A stretch of DNA of 64,000 bases, from assembly GCF_021347895.1 (NCBI RefSeq), contig NC_067122.1, positions 35,620,215 to 35,684,214 of the forward strand, read 5' to 3'. Source of the DNA: Acanthochromis polyacanthus. Lineage: Eukaryota; Chordata; Actinopteri; Pomacentridae. This document shows, piece by piece, positions 11,370 to 23,348 of this stretch. Within the stretch, counting starts at the first letter, position 1, and each line of letters starts with the position of its first letter. Made by a program: the position numbers and the translations under genes. The notes beneath the pieces were generated by a model. It did no database searches and was not told the DNA's origin. It saw nothing but the letters and a program-made list of their open reading frames with translations.

Positions 11370-13010
11370 AAGTGACTCCATTGTTCGTTCCAGTAGAACT
11401 AGAGGCCATCTAGAATAACAAAAAATACTTTTTCATCAAATTAATATCCACGATGGAAGAAACGGAAGACAGAACGTGCACAAAACATTCTTATAATAGC
11501 GCTAAATCACAGTAGAAGTTATCTCAGACAGTTTTCTTCTTGTCTGTGTGGCTTGTCCCACTGGTGTTGTTTTAATAAACTGTCAAGATTCAAGCAGTTG
11601 TGTCTCGGATGCAATAATGACGAGGTTCACTCACTCACTATCAAACAAAAAGCACTCATGATCAGGGGAACATTCTGGAAACGGGAGTGATAGTAGTTGT
11701 GAGTCATACATACCTTGGGATTCTGAGTGTCCTCAAAGTAAGGTGTACCCCTCACCAGTGGCATTATAGCTCATGAAAATAGACATACTCTGCATGGTAC
11801 CAATAATATGCATGAGTATGCAGCTGTTGGATGCATGATTCTCATTTGCGATTGTGAACTTTGGCAGTTTCATGCCGTCACAGTCTTAGGAAATTCTGCG
11901 CTCTTTTAAACAAATCTGTCTGAGACTTCATCCTTTGCTCAGGTTGTTGTGTCCATCATTGTGTCACTATGGGAGGAGTTCTGGATTTATAGGCTGACCA
12001 TAGTTGACAATAATGTGTTCTCGCTGATCCTGCCGTATTTCTCAGTGTGCCATCGATGAGCCAGGAGATCAGGAAATACTGAAAGCTTGTCTGACATGAC
12101 TTTGACGCACCAGAAAGAATAAAAAATATCCATGACTACAACAGAAATAATAAAAGAGAAAAACAGTCTTTCTATTTTCACTGCAGATTTGATCTTGAAG
12201 CACTTGAAAAACATGAGGTTTTGAGAGTCACTGGGAGCATTAAGTTGTTGTGAGAGGCAGAAAAACAGAGCGTATCGTCCAGGTCTGCAGGAAGGTAAGC
12301 AAGCTCAGAGTCAATTTGATTAAACCCTGCTGCATTATTCATCAACGCACTCTGAGTCCATAATGCACAACATGTCCTGACCACTGTCATTAAGATAGTG
12401 AACTGTATTTGTGGGAAGCACTCAAACAGAGACACTTTAGTTGTCTCCTCTCAGGGCTGGAAGCAGGAAATGCAGATGTGTTTTATCTCGGTAACACCTG
12501 GTGGCTCAGTCAGCAGACTCTGACGTCCTTTTTCTGTCTGACTGAGAGATTGAGCAGTGAAGGAGGAGCCAAATGTAGAACTGTCTGACTCTCACATCTG
12601 CCTCTTTATGACTAATTTACAGGCCGTTTAAATGCAGCCAACAGTCTGCAGAGGGTGACGCTGAGGTGTCACAGCTGTACTTTCACTTCAGAGCTTTCAC
12701 CAGCTAACTAATCAGCACAGACTGAAGCACACAGAGAGATGGTGGACAGCATGTCCAGGTACTGACCTCTCTGTGAACAGCTGATGAACATTTAAAGCTG
12801 GAGCTCACTCAGATGACGCTCAACTGCCCCTCGCCAGCAACTCTGTCTGACTAACTTTTGCAGAGTTACAGAAAATATTCACCTCCATTAGTAGGTTTTC
12901 CTTGAAGTGTCTTTCATGGCCAATTTAATTTGCCTTTGTGGGCAAAAACTTACAAAAAAAAAGAAGAGACACTGTTTTAGCATCAAAGTGAAAACAGATT
13001 TCTGCAAAGT
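11370..13010. other. non-genic stretch
   Basis: Nothing assignable beyond an 18-20 base T run at about 11331-11349 at the start. ORFs of 60-85 codons show no motifs. Confidence 0.5.
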
Positions 13011-13015
13011 AATGT

Positions 13016-13375
13016 CCATCCATCCATCCATCATCCATCGTTTAATCCTCATTAGGGTCACTGGGGGCTGGAGTCTATCCCAGCTGACTTAGGGTGAAGG
13101 CAGGGGACACCTGGACAGGTAACAGTCTATCACAGGGCTACATATAGAGACAAACAGTCACACTCACACCTACAGACAATTTAAAATGACAGACAAATTA
13201 ACCTCGGCAAGTTTCTGGACTGTGGAAGGAAGCTGGAGAACCTGGAGAAAACCCATGCATGTACAGAGAGAACATGGAAACTCTATGCAGAAAGATCCCA
13301 GGAAGGCAGGGAGGTGAACCAGGGATCTTCTAGATGCAAGGCAACAGTCTAACCACCAACCCACTGTACAGCCCT
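13016..13375 (-). mobile_element. ATGG-tailed tRNA-derived SINE, copy 1
   Basis: Minus-strand copy of the commonest repeat in this window. It shows the CCATCCATCC tail at its left, then the body (CCCAGCTGACT, GGGCTACATATA, GAGAAAACCCA), and ends with the tRNA-like head (AAGGCAACAGTCTAACCACC..CAGCCC). It is full length (about 360 bp) but diverged. No clear TSD was found. Confidence 0.8.
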
Positions 13376-16300
13376 ACAACATTTGGACTCATGCTTTGTC
13401 TTCCAGCATAGAACAAACACCACATGTCAACAAGGGAAAACATTTTATAAATCATTTTCCCCCAGTGGAATCATTCTATTATAAAATTTCTGGTATTTTT
13501 ACTGTTATTTGACAGCAACACATTCTAGACAGGAGGACTTTTGATAGAACATGGAGTCAGACTTTTTGGAAGTCAGTCTGCGGATGGGTTTGTGTTAGAA
13601 ACCTGGAGGTCTGCATCTGTTGCTAAAACACACCTTACTGCTGGTTTTGTTTGTATTTAGGGTTTGTGAATGTGTTCCATAAAATGAACAGCTGCCAAAC
13701 ACCAGTAGAACGGATGCAGCTTTGCAGAAGTCAGGTTTTCCTGGAGCTTTTGATCTGGTGATCATGGTCTCTTACGTTGGTGACATCATTTGTCACCAAG
13801 AGTTCCACGCTAGCACTAAAATGTACCTTCTCAGTATCATTTAACAATGAGTACCCTCGTATTTCTGTACATATTTTGGTCATTGTAGTCCACATTACCT
13901 CTGTCAAAATGTCAGTCTCCAATACTCACACAACTCTCGAGGAAACTTTCTTTTAATTACCTAACAGTTGCTGTTATCATTCTTTTTTTTCCAAACCATA
14001 ACCACAAGTGTTTCTATCTGCATTTGCTGTAAAATCAGTGAATATATGTCTATCAGGAAACACACCTTCTTTGTTGAACCCTGCTATTTCTTTGTGTGCA
14101 GAACACGTAAGCATCCTGTTTGGCTGGTGTGCCAGTTTTTGTATGCCAGCTCCTTTGTCAGCTAAAAACAAAAATCCATTAGTTTGCGTGGAAGCTGGCT
14201 AGCGTAGCTCTTTAAAGCCTTTGTGTCCGAGCACACGTGGAGGAATGTAATTCCTCTGAGCTCTGAGCACAGGCTATTTCAGTCCACGTATGTCTAATTG
14301 AAACGTTGCTACAAAAACAATAAAGCGAGGCAGAGGGGAAAATCCAATTTAAAAAGTTGATGAGGAGGGATTTTCTGGCTGGAATGATTCCCAGCACTTC
14401 AAGAGGTTCGGGTTAAATTTCAGTGGCATTTTGTCACAGACACAATAGTAAAGACACTAACATAGAAGAACACAAACAAATGCATAATCCAACAGCGACA
14501 TTTAATAGTGTCATGTACTGGAGGCCATATGAAAACACACTTTCACGCACATTAAATGGGATTAAAGTCTATCCTGCTTCTCTACATTAAGGAAAAAATA
14601 CCGTCTCACTCTTTTGGCTGTTGTTCTGACTCTGTTGCTTGTTTCTGGAGACAGTTCCTCCTGAAATTTTTCTTTTGCTTCCATGTGGATGCAGATGTTT
14701 CCAGGGTGTCTTTCTTCAGCTGTCTGCTGGCATCCAGTCTTTCAGAGAGGAGGAGAAACAAGACTAGAGCTGGATGTATAATCTGTCCAAACTGCACAGC
14801 GGATGTTCAGATTACCATGTAAAATCCACTTTATTAGCCTGTTTCTAACATCACAGATCCATCATTTAACCTGAAGTATCTGGCTGTGCAGACACAATTA
14901 TTTTTTCTTTTCATATGAACAACCACCAACACTATCAAAAGTTGTCTATAAACTCCACTCTCCAGTGTGGCTGATGGGAACAGCCGTAAATACGATGGAG
15001 TTCAAAAAATGTGTCCTCAAATGTAGCTTTAAACACCCGATTAAGACAACATCAGCTAATTAAATGACCTGCCTCGTCAGTTAATAAAATCACCTTTACT
15101 GTTCTAGTATGAAAATGTAATAAACAACTAAAATAAATACTGCTATTGTACAGGTTTTATCTATATTTCACAGTTATCCCATAAGCAGAAAAATACTAAT
15201 ATTACACTGATCCGTCTATATGTAGATAAATTGAATTTGAAAATGGACAAAACAGATGCATGGGGACAAAAAGCTGCTCCACCATCAAAATGCCAGATTT
15301 TTTTTCACTTGAGCCTGTATACATGAACTCCCCAGACCTAAAACTCAAACCTTGCAAATGTTAGCATTGCTGTGACCCTAACACTGACCTAAAGCTTATC
15401 AACTAGCAACCATCACATGGTTTGGAAGTCTTTACTGCCGTGGAAAACTTAGCCCTGAGTTAACAAAGGTTTCATTTTCATCCCCATTAATTTAAATTTA
15501 AAACCAATTCCAGTTCAAATGTGCTAATTAAATGCTAAAATGTCCCTTTCCATAAACTGTTCATTGAGATGGTACATTGAGGTCAGCAGCAGAGGGCATC
15601 ATTCTCTTGTGGGATGCTACTAAAAAAAATTGGAGAAGGAGACATATTTCTTCTCTCCAGTGGAGCAATGCTTCAGTGATCAAGATACTTCATGTTCATC
15701 AACATATCAAGTTTGTTTCTATTGTTCTTTGATTGAGAGATGGAAAATTATGTCATTAAAAGCAAAACTCGAAGAACAGAAACTTGTCTTGTCACACAGG
15801 GCTGTAAGAGGAAATTGAAAATGTGGATAACAATGAGTGGAAATACTTTTCTTTATTTAGTGACACCTCCAGGAAGCCGAGGAGTTTCCTTCATATACGC
15901 TTGCTATGGCTAGCTAGTTAGGCAACATAAGTAGTAACAAATGGCCTACTAGCTAGTCCTGGTTTTACATTTTAGCTATTTCTTGCTAACTGTTACTTCC
16001 AGAACCTGCACGAAACCAGAAAGTCCTGCAGAATGCTCTGACACATCTTTAAAAATCGAAATAATTACTTAAACTTAACCTACTGAAAAAGAACATCGCA
16101 CCACTGAGCCACTGTATGCTGTCTGTCTTTAAAATGCCATCATGATGCTGCAAGCATGATAGCAATTGAACCAACATTTGAGCAAACATGTTGTCGACAC
16201 GTCGCCAGCTGGAACGTCATGTGATAATGGGAAACTTCTTGCTAGAAATGCATTGACACAACAGCTGCTTGGAAAACAAGCCCACCATTAGGCTAGGCAG

Positions 16301-17047
16301 ACTGCTGGGTGTCTGAGCTAAAGATGCTCCCCATGCTGCTTTTAGCTATTTTACCAAATCACAGTAACCATCACAGCTGTTCAGATCTGGCATCCTGTGA
16401 TGTGATAATGGCAGATTTGGCTGAAGGCAGCTCCAGCACACTGCAGAGGCAACATGTATAACAGCTATTTCACATATGGGAGAGGCTTCCCACTCAGTTC
16501 AGTTTGTCTGCTCATATAATGAGACCAAACTGAGGGTGTTTACAGGAACTTTTCTTGGTCAGTTTCCAAAACAATTGTGGAGCTTTGTTAGCTAGACCAC
16601 AATCCATCATGATCACACTCACATTTAAGCCCAAAATATTAGTTACCTGTGCCAGATTTTGATTTAGTGAATATTTATTTTATCTGTGCTGGAAGTGAGA
16701 TACTCTGTTAGAGAAATTCATAATGAATTTGAACTATTTGTGATTGTTTATTTATTTGTCATCTTTAAGAGGTATGAAAATTCTTAAACTTATTCTTATT
16801 TCTTGAAATTGTCACGTTTTGAGAGAATATACTGTAACTTCCGTACCGTTCTGAATTAGTAGAAGTACAAGTACTTTCATCCGGGACTCTGCTCTTTAGT
16901 GTTGTTTGTTTTTGCACTCTAACCTCCAAACTACTTTTATTTAGCATGCTCATGGTGTAGCGTGATATTTTTTGAGTACGATATGTTAAGAGGAAAAGAT
17001 GATGTAATTAAGGCAAATGCTATTAGACTGAAGAACAGAGTTAAGAT
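13376..17047. other. non-genic stretch
   Basis: Long AT-rich block with no recognised gene or element ends. The open frames at 14556-14822 and 13968-14202 overlap on both strands and have no domain I can name. Confidence 0.5.
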
Positions 17048-17053
17048 GTGTAT

Positions 17054-18890
17054 GGGCCTTTTTCAAACCGCCCCCTACACACTATCCCTACACACTACCC
17101 CTCCGTTTGCGCGTTCCCACCGAGGGTCCTCCATATTAAGGGCTGTCCCAAACCGCGTAGTGCGGAGGGAGAGTGGACTGTTCAGCCCTTAAATAGCGAG
17201 TGTGCATCGATGCTCACTCTGGACAACTTTTTCAGGAAGTGCAACTTCGAAATGGAGGAGGAAACAACATATTGATGTAAGTTCCACATGCGTCCATTAT
17301 TTCTTCCACGCCTTTTTCACACTGGCAGAACATCACAAAAAGAGTGGTGAAAAAAGATAAAACAAAAGAAACAAATCTTCTTCTCTGCTGACGTTTGATT
17401 TAATTGTGCACCCCCTGACACCTTAAAATTTGAACATAACTGATAGAATTCATTTATTCATTCATTTGCTGGATTTGAAATGCCAGATAATTAACCTGGC
17501 AATAGCCAGATTAATAATTGTGTAGTACTTGATAGTACTCCACAATATCAATCTGGGACCGCTCCATGTAAATCCGTTTGGAGGAAAGAGGCACGGATTG
17601 GACAATGCAACAGTATGTCCCGCCTCTGACAGGTTTGTTTTTAGCCAATCGCGGGATCTTCACAATGAGCGGAGCCAATTGGTAGATTAAACTCTTACCA
17701 AAACCCATAGGTAAAAAAGCACAAACATCTTTACCATCCAGAAATGCGCAAAGCGCCTCTCGTTGTTCTTCCTTCAAAGAAGCGATAGGAGATTCAGCTA
17801 AAACTGACTTAATAGCAGCATCTACACGATCGTTGTCCTCTGTTGCCATGTTTGTTTTGATCTACTGGCGCTTGGTGTCGTCTTCACACCCGGATATCCC
17901 GCCCCACACACGAATCCTGCTGCGTGATTGGCCCGTGCCAACTTGGCTCTGTACGAACAGTGAATGCGGGAGCGGAGCAAGATGGTTTCTTGAGCGATTT
18001 GTGAACTCACAAATATCGTGAGAAATCAACTTGCTAGCAAGGTTACCAGATAATAGGATTGGAAAACATGTGGGATGACTTCAAATTGTTTGAAGCAGAA
18101 TGTAGCCCCTACATCATTGCCTGCTGAAGGGCAACAGACTGTTGGGTGAGTCTGAAATCTCTCTTCAGGCAGGCTTCGGGATTGCTGTACAGCCACAGAA
18201 GAGGCACAGCTGGACTAAGCTGTATTTACAGCATGGTGCCTTCCTGGGAAGAGAAAAGACTATTGTTTTGTCTAGATATAGAAATATCAGTTTGATCAGT
18301 AACTCCATCTTCTCACATTTTGTCATCATCACGTAAATGACTTACAGTAAACCATTTTGTTACATGAGCACAGGCTGTCATGATCAGTTGCAATCGTGGT
18401 AGACAGTTTATGCATCACGATAATTAGCTGACATGATGATAATTTGGTGATGCAGCCTATGTGCATATTTCATGTGATATTTCAGGTTTTGTGTAACTGA
18501 CGGGAGTTGTATTTTACAGTTAAATATATTCCCTCACGGAGTTTTGTCGCATCACATTATGTCACTTTTACGAAATACACAGATGACACTGCAATGCAAC
18601 ATTTACCTCTTGCTGATGCAGCAGTGCTAACAAACGGAAGCAGCAACGATCCTTGTCAGTTGCGACCTGTGCCACAGCGCTACAGCCATGCACAGTAGGC
18701 GTCTTTGTGTTATCATGGCGATGACGTCTTCCATTTTTCGGTGAGGCGACAGGGCGTCCCATTCCTGACGATCGTATTTATACCCTCCCCCTTCAATTGA
18801 AGTGCCCTCCACAGCTGCGAGTGTGACTTCTTTTGGAGTGACACTCGGTCGTGGAGGGGGCGTGTGTAGGGGGCGGTTTGGAAAAGGCCC
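17054..18890. mobile_element. DNA element with 29-bp TIRs carrying a RecQ-helicase fragment
   Basis: The left end starts GGGCCTTTTTCAAACCGCC. Positions 18862-18890 are its reverse complement over 29 bases with one mismatch. Similarity weakly continues inward (CACTACCCCTCCG versus CACGCCCCCTCCACG). The interior holds, on the minus strand, a first-exon-like piece of a RecQ-type helicase (17511-17849) with a GC-richer upstream region (17850-18050). No classical transposase is visible. No clear TSD immediately flanks the TIRs; GTGTAT precedes the left TIR, while the right TIR runs straight into gypsy sequence. Superfamily unassigned; the TIR style is reminiscent of Harbinger-type ends, which is only a guess. 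Confidence 0.7.
17511..17849 (-). pseudogene. RecQ-like ATP-dependent DNA helicase, N-terminal fragment
   Basis: The 112-codon minus-strand frame starts ATGGCAACAGAGG at 17849, which has a purine at -3. Residues about 24-33 (LKEEQREAL) match RecQ motif 0, and residues about 45-55 (LPMGFGKSLIY) match the Walker A loop, GxGKS, which binds the ATP phosphates. After about residue 65 the similarity stops. The remainder (rich in S, R and Y, ending HNY) looks like read-through into an intron or unrelated DNA. Motifs Ia-VI, the DEAH box and the RQC/HRDC domains are absent, so this piece alone cannot be a helicase. It sits inside the TIR element at 17054-18890, suggesting a transposon-captured or transposon-encoded gene rather than a host RecQ locus. 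A retro- or duplication-derived host fragment is the alternative. Confidence 0.75.
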
Positions 18891-20031
18891 TTCGACCCAG
18901 GTCAGTCCAGGACTCCTTCAGCAACTCCCAGTTCCTAAGCCCCCCTGGTCGCATATAGCTGTAGACTTTGTCTCGGGCCTTCCGCCCTCTCTGAACAATA
19001 CCGTTATACTTACCATAGTTGATCGGTTCTCCAAGGCTGCCCATTTTGTATCCCTACCTAAGTTCCCGTCAGCCAGAGAGACGGCTCTGCTCTTGATACA
19101 GAATGTTTTCCGCCTCCATGGAATTCCTGCAGACATTGTGTCGGACCGGGGTCCGCAATTCATCTCGGAGGTATGGAAAACCTTTTGCAATGCTCTAGGA
19201 GCCACGGTTAGCCTCACGTCAGGGTTTCATCCTCAGTCCAATGGTTTGACTGAACGTACTAATCAATCGTTAGAGACTTTCCTTCGTTGTATGGTTGCTG
19301 ATAACCCTTCTACCTGGACTGATAGACTTCCGTGGGTTGAGTATGCACACAACTCGTTGCTAAATGCCTCATCTGGACTGTCTCCTTTTCAGTGTTCGTT
19401 GGGCTATCAACCCCCCTCGTTCCCCTCGCAGGAGTCCGAACTCAACATCCCTTCAGTCGAAGCCCTGATTCGCCGGATGCGGACTACCTGGAGGCGCGCT
19501 CGATTGGCATTACAGCAAGCGAACCAGAAGATGGTAGCCCAGGCCAACCGCCATCAGAGACCTTCCCCCATCTACCAGCCTGGTCAAAGGGTTTGGTTAC
19601 GGGCTGAAGACATCCCCCTTCGTGTGGAGTCCCGGAAATTAGACCCTCGTTTCATTGGACCTTTTGAAGTTGAGCGCGTTATTAATCCCAGTTCCGTTCG
19701 TCTTCATCTGCCGCCCTCGATGAAGGTCCATCCTACGTTCCATGTATCCCAACTCAAGCCCGTGGTTCAGAGTGCTTTGGCCCCCCCTGTCCGTCCCCCT
19801 CCTCCTCCCAGGGTCATCGACGGCGGGCCAGTCTACACCGTGCGCCACCTCCTGGATGCCTGGCGGCATGGTTGTGGTCTCTAGTTTCTCGTGGATTGGA
19901 AGGGTTATGGCCCCGAGGACCGCAGTTGGGTTCCCCAACGCAGGATACTTGATAGGACCCTGGTGACGGACTTTTTTCGGCGCCACCCCGACCATCCTGC
20001 ACGGGCACCGGGTGGTGCCCCTGGGGGGTAC
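18891..20031 (+). pseudogene. Ty3/gypsy pol 3' half: integrase and chromodomain, broken
   Basis: The open frame (about 330 codons from the TIR junction to a TAG at 19882-19884) contains the integrase catalytic core. The first Asp is encoded at 18964 (AVDF), the second at 19144 (SDRGPQF) and the Glu at 19252 (GLTERTNQ), giving DD35E spacing. The C-terminal integrase region follows (GQRVWL near 19580; GPFEVERVI near 19656; [11 protein letters not shown] near 19728). The chromodomain begins at about 19840 ([10 protein letters not shown]) but is interrupted by the in-frame TAG. Chromodomain-like sequence continues in the same frame afterwards ([10 protein letters not shown], then SWVP). Gag, protease, reverse transcriptase, RNase H and the integrase zinc finger are all missing upstream, so the copy is dead. 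The family is the chromodomain-bearing ('chromovirus') Ty3/gypsy group. Confidence 0.9.
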
Positions 20032-20212
20032 TGTCAGGCTGGCAGCAGCCAGGCCTGGTTAGTTCTCTCTCTCTCTCTCTCTCTCTCTCCCTCCCTCCCT
20101 CCTTTCTCTCTCTCCAGGATCATCAGGGGAGGCTGGCAGCTGCAGGTGTGGCTCATTCTCATTATCAGGTGCAGCTGGAGAAGTGCATCCAATCAAGCCC
20201 TCTTCAACACAA

Positions 20213-20218
20213 TATAAG
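20213..20218 (+). promoter_or_regulatory. TATA-like box in gypsy LTR
   Basis: TATAAG in the context ACACAATATAAGCCAGACTCC, placed about 180 bp into the LTR, as expected for the U3/R promoter. Confidence 0.5.
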
Positions 20219-20886
20219 CCAGACTCCTTTCGTCTCCCAGTGCCGGATCGTTGCACACCTAGTAATGCCTCTTGTGCTCACTAGTTTGTTGCTCAGTGTG
20301 GCCAGCTTTTAATTCTGACTGTCCTCCTTCTTTCAGGTTTTGGATTCCGCCTGGCCAGCCAGCCTCCCTGGCTAACAACCACCGCCGCAGGCTGCCTCAC
20401 TGAAGACGTCTTCCTTCCTCAGGCACACTCCACTGCACCTGCCTGCCCAGAGCTGGAGATCCTCACCTGCCATGTCCCGAGCCCAGTCCGAGCGTCCCGT
20501 TATTAGTCGTCTCTAGCTAAGTTGGAATTACCTAAAGCTGTGAACTATAGTTTTTGCAATAGCGTACCTCATTGTTAGAGTTGTTGCTTTGTCTTTAAAT
20601 CTGAGTTTTGCTATCTAGCCTAAAGGACTAATCTAGCTCCTAGTAATCCTGTTCTACGATAGCGTACCTTGTCTCATAGTTAGAGTTGTTGCCTTGTCTT
20701 TGAATCTGCGTTTTGCTCTCTAGCCTAATTGATTTATCAAGCTCCTAGTAATCATGTTCTACGTTTGTGTACTTTGTTTCATAGTTAAGAGTTTCCCTGA
20801 GCCACCCTGTGCTTCACTCTTAGTTGTTCACCGAGTTTGGTAGATTTGAGTTTGTGACCTGAGCTTGTAGTATTTTAGATTCTGTT

Positions 20887-20892
20887 AATAAA
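20887..20892 (+). terminator. polyadenylation signal in gypsy LTR
   Basis: AATAAA in CTGTTAATAAACCCATT, about 70 bp before the LTR end. It would set the R/U5 boundary. Confidence 0.55.
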
Positions 20893-20966
20893 CCCATTGA
20901 AATGCACTCTCTGTCTGACGTTCATTTCCTGCGCCTGAGCCTCCCTGAGAAATCCTAACAGTGTAT

Positions 20967-22505
20967 GGAATACATAATAATAAATATTGTAGTTATCACT
21001 TATGTTTGATGGTATTGTGTCTGTAGAAGGACACACACACACAGCTGGAAAATCATAAAGTAAAACGTGTATTTTTGGTGTAAATATAAATTACATTCTT
21101 TGTAGAACAGTGGAAAGTGGAGTACTCAACACAAAATAGTGTAAACCTGAGGCAATAGAACTGATAAAAATGTAAAAGAAACTTAACAATTCATAAAGGT
21201 ATAATATGCATGAAATCTGTCATAAAATAATAGGGTTAAAATGTGCAGGGAGGCTGAGGCAGAGTCTGAACATGTGTGGATATGTTCCATGTAAAACCTG
21301 ACCTGACGATAACCTGATGTCCTCTTTAGGGAGAGATCTAGAGGTGAAATATGATAACCTGATGTCATGATCTGACCACTAGATTTACAAAAGTATAATA
21401 GTGGCAAAACTGTCTGTCAGAAAATACGCCCCACAGGAAAAATGACCGCAGAAAGACGCTGCACAGCTCAGTATCTCTGGTTTTTCACTGCTAAGAACTA
21501 CTCCTGGATGTTCTGTCCACCGTAAATCCTGCTGCATCTGAATGCTGATTATTAAGATCTTTAAAGAAGTTTTTAGACATTTGAACATGGTCAAGTCTTA
21601 GACTCCAGCCCATGATTTGAGACTTAGCTTCAATGTTTCTGAAAAAGTTTTGCTTTTACTTCCAGATACTCTCTCTCTATTGAAATAACTTTGGTGATTC
21701 CTTGCTGTGCTCCCACGTGGTACTTTTGCTATTAAATACTTGCTAAATACTTGCTGAACTTGCCTGTTCCATCTACCTCAGCTGTACTTGGTAAATCTTA
21801 CACCTGCTGAATGTCTGCAGGTCTCAGAGTGTGTTCACATTCTGACTTCACATGTAAACCCTCAGTCTTGATCCAATCTCCTTTGAAATTTCCTACAGGA
21901 TGCACAACCTTAAACCTCTGCTTAAAACACATTGGAATGGTAGCAAATGTGATTCTCAAACCTGCATGTTAGGTCGCTCCTCAGGGAAGCCCTGTCCTGT
22001 CCAAGTTCTCACATGTGGTGTAAAACAGCCGTTCTTCGAGTAAAGAAGAAGAACTTGCAATGAAATGTAATGATTCAAAGAATAACCTGCCCTCTAAGTC
22101 AGAATAATGCTGAAGCTGTATCACACTATATTACCACATAGGATTCTGTTCTATTACTGAACAGTGTATGGTATATTCAATTAATCCATCAGATGCTATT
22201 TTTAGAGCATTTTCAGGTGCATATTAACGTCACTGCTTCTTTATAATCATTCATCTGTATTCTGCTGTGAAGCTGCTGCAGATGTTGAACATTTTTCCCC
22301 CACCTTGCCACAGATGGAAGAGATATTCTGTGATATTTCACACATTTTGAACTTCACTTTCCTTTTATGTAACCGTTTTTTTCCCCTCTGTTGGCTTCTC
22401 CCACACTTTGGGATTCAACCTTTGCTGGGTGAGAAGTGACCCATGAGGGGAACGGAAGAGCCGATCGCTGACGGGGCAAACTCAGGTAAATACTCTCTGC
22501 TCCAG
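20967..22505. other. non-genic stretch
   Basis: Unassigned AT-rich DNA. Short open frames on the minus strand (21183-21594) have no domains. Confidence 0.5.
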
Positions 22506-22512
22506 GACTGGA

Positions 22513-22530
22513 GTGTGTGTGTGTGTGTCT

Positions 22531-22586
<56 letters not shown>
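22513..22586. repeat. GT microsatellite
   Basis: Run of GT dinucleotides with two TCTGTGTC interruptions. Confidence 0.95.
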
Positions 22587-22589
<3 letters not shown>

Positions 22590-23030
22590 CTCTAAAGAAT
22601 CGCCACCTTATCGCGGTGGAGGGGTTTGAGTGTCCCTGTGATCCTGGGAGCTATGTTGTCCGGGGCAATAGCTCCTGGTAGGGTCTCCCAAGGCAAATTG
22701 GTTCTAGGTGAGGGACCAGACAAAGAGCGATTGTGAAAGCCCTGCTGAAAAAGACGAAAGCCGCTACCTCGTCCAGACCAGGGAAACCGGGGCCTCTCCC
22801 TGGAGCCTGGTCTGGAGGGGAGCTGGTCACAGAGCACCTGGTGGCCGAGTCTTTGGGCCCCGTGGAGCTTGGTCAGGCACAGCCCGAAAAAGTAACACGA
22901 GGTCGCCGCCCGGTGAGCCCACCATCCACCGGAAGGAAATCGGGGTCGGGTGCTATGCCAACCGGGCAGTAGGCAGGAGCGGGCGTCTAGGCGCACTGCC
23001 CCCTGGTGGCATAGACTAACTTTCCTTTCC
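22590..23030. mobile_element. GC-rich interspersed repeat, possibly a LINE 5' UTR
   Basis: Compositionally unlike its surroundings (GC-rich; starts CCCCTCTAAAGAATCGCC, includes GGTGGAGGGGTTTG and GTGAGGGACCAGACAAAG). I recognise this text as a common fish repeat, and I associate it with the 5' region of RTE/Rex3-type LINEs, without certainty. Overlapping open frames on both strands (up to 134 codons) reflect GC content, not genes. It is bounded by the GT microsatellite on the left and an A-rich tract (23038-23055) on the right. Confidence 0.5.
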
Positions 23031-23107
23031 CCTCTCTAAAAAAAATAAGTTAAAAAAATCATAATGTTTCTGCAAATGTGTGTAAAAGTATGAAGTCTCA
23101 CAGAACT

Positions 23108-23179
23108 TGCTGTGACCCGGATTTGAACCGGGGTTGCTGCGGCCACAATGCAGAGTACTAACCACTATAATGTTGCGCC
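23108..23179 (-). tRNA. tRNA-His (GTG anticodon) pseudogene
   Basis: The minus strand reads like a vertebrate tRNA-His over 72 nt. It has TATAGTGGTTAGTACTCTGC (D arm), the anticodon region TTGTGGC, and an intact T arm with GGTTCAAATCC between GGG/CCC stems. The anticodon stem has one CG-to-CA mismatch. The 5' acceptor strand (GGCGCAA) no longer pairs with the 3' strand (TCACAGC). It is therefore probably a decayed gene or retro-pseudogene, not a working tRNA. Confidence 0.75.
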
Positions 23180-23263
23180 TGAAACTGGGATCTTTTCTTG
23201 TCTTTTCTTTTCCTTTCAACCTCTGTCACACTCATCCTCTCTATTTCTTCCCTTTCCTTCCAT

Positions 23264-23302
23264 CTTTTCTTTTCTTTTCTTTTCTTTTCTTTTCCTTTCC
23301 TG

Positions 23303-23344
<42 letters not shown>
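23264..23344. repeat. TTTTC pentamer run and GT microsatellite
   Basis: (TTTTC)n at about 23264-23300, immediately followed by (GT)n at 23304-23344. The Val/Cys- or Ser/Phe-rich open frames across it are artefacts of the repeats. Confidence 0.9.

Positions 23345-23346
<2 letters not shown>

Positions 23347-23348
<2 letters not shown>

Larger units (their letters stand above)
20032..20960 (+). repeat. gypsy 3' LTR
   Basis: Begins TGTCAGGCTGGCAGC right after a purine tract (GGGGGG at 20023-20028) and ends CCTAACA, i.e. TG...CA, 929 bp. It contains a CT microsatellite (20063-20110), a TATAAG box at 20213-20218, two tandem near-copies of a GTACCT..TAGAGTTGTTG block (about 20563-20710) and AATAAA at 20887-20892. 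The bases just after it are GTGTAT, matching GTGTAT at 17048-17053. Confidence 0.85.

Noticed and set aside
22592..23019. Overlapping 103-134 codon ORFs on both strands
   Set aside because: They lie in a GC-rich interspersed repeat; neither strand shows a protein motif.
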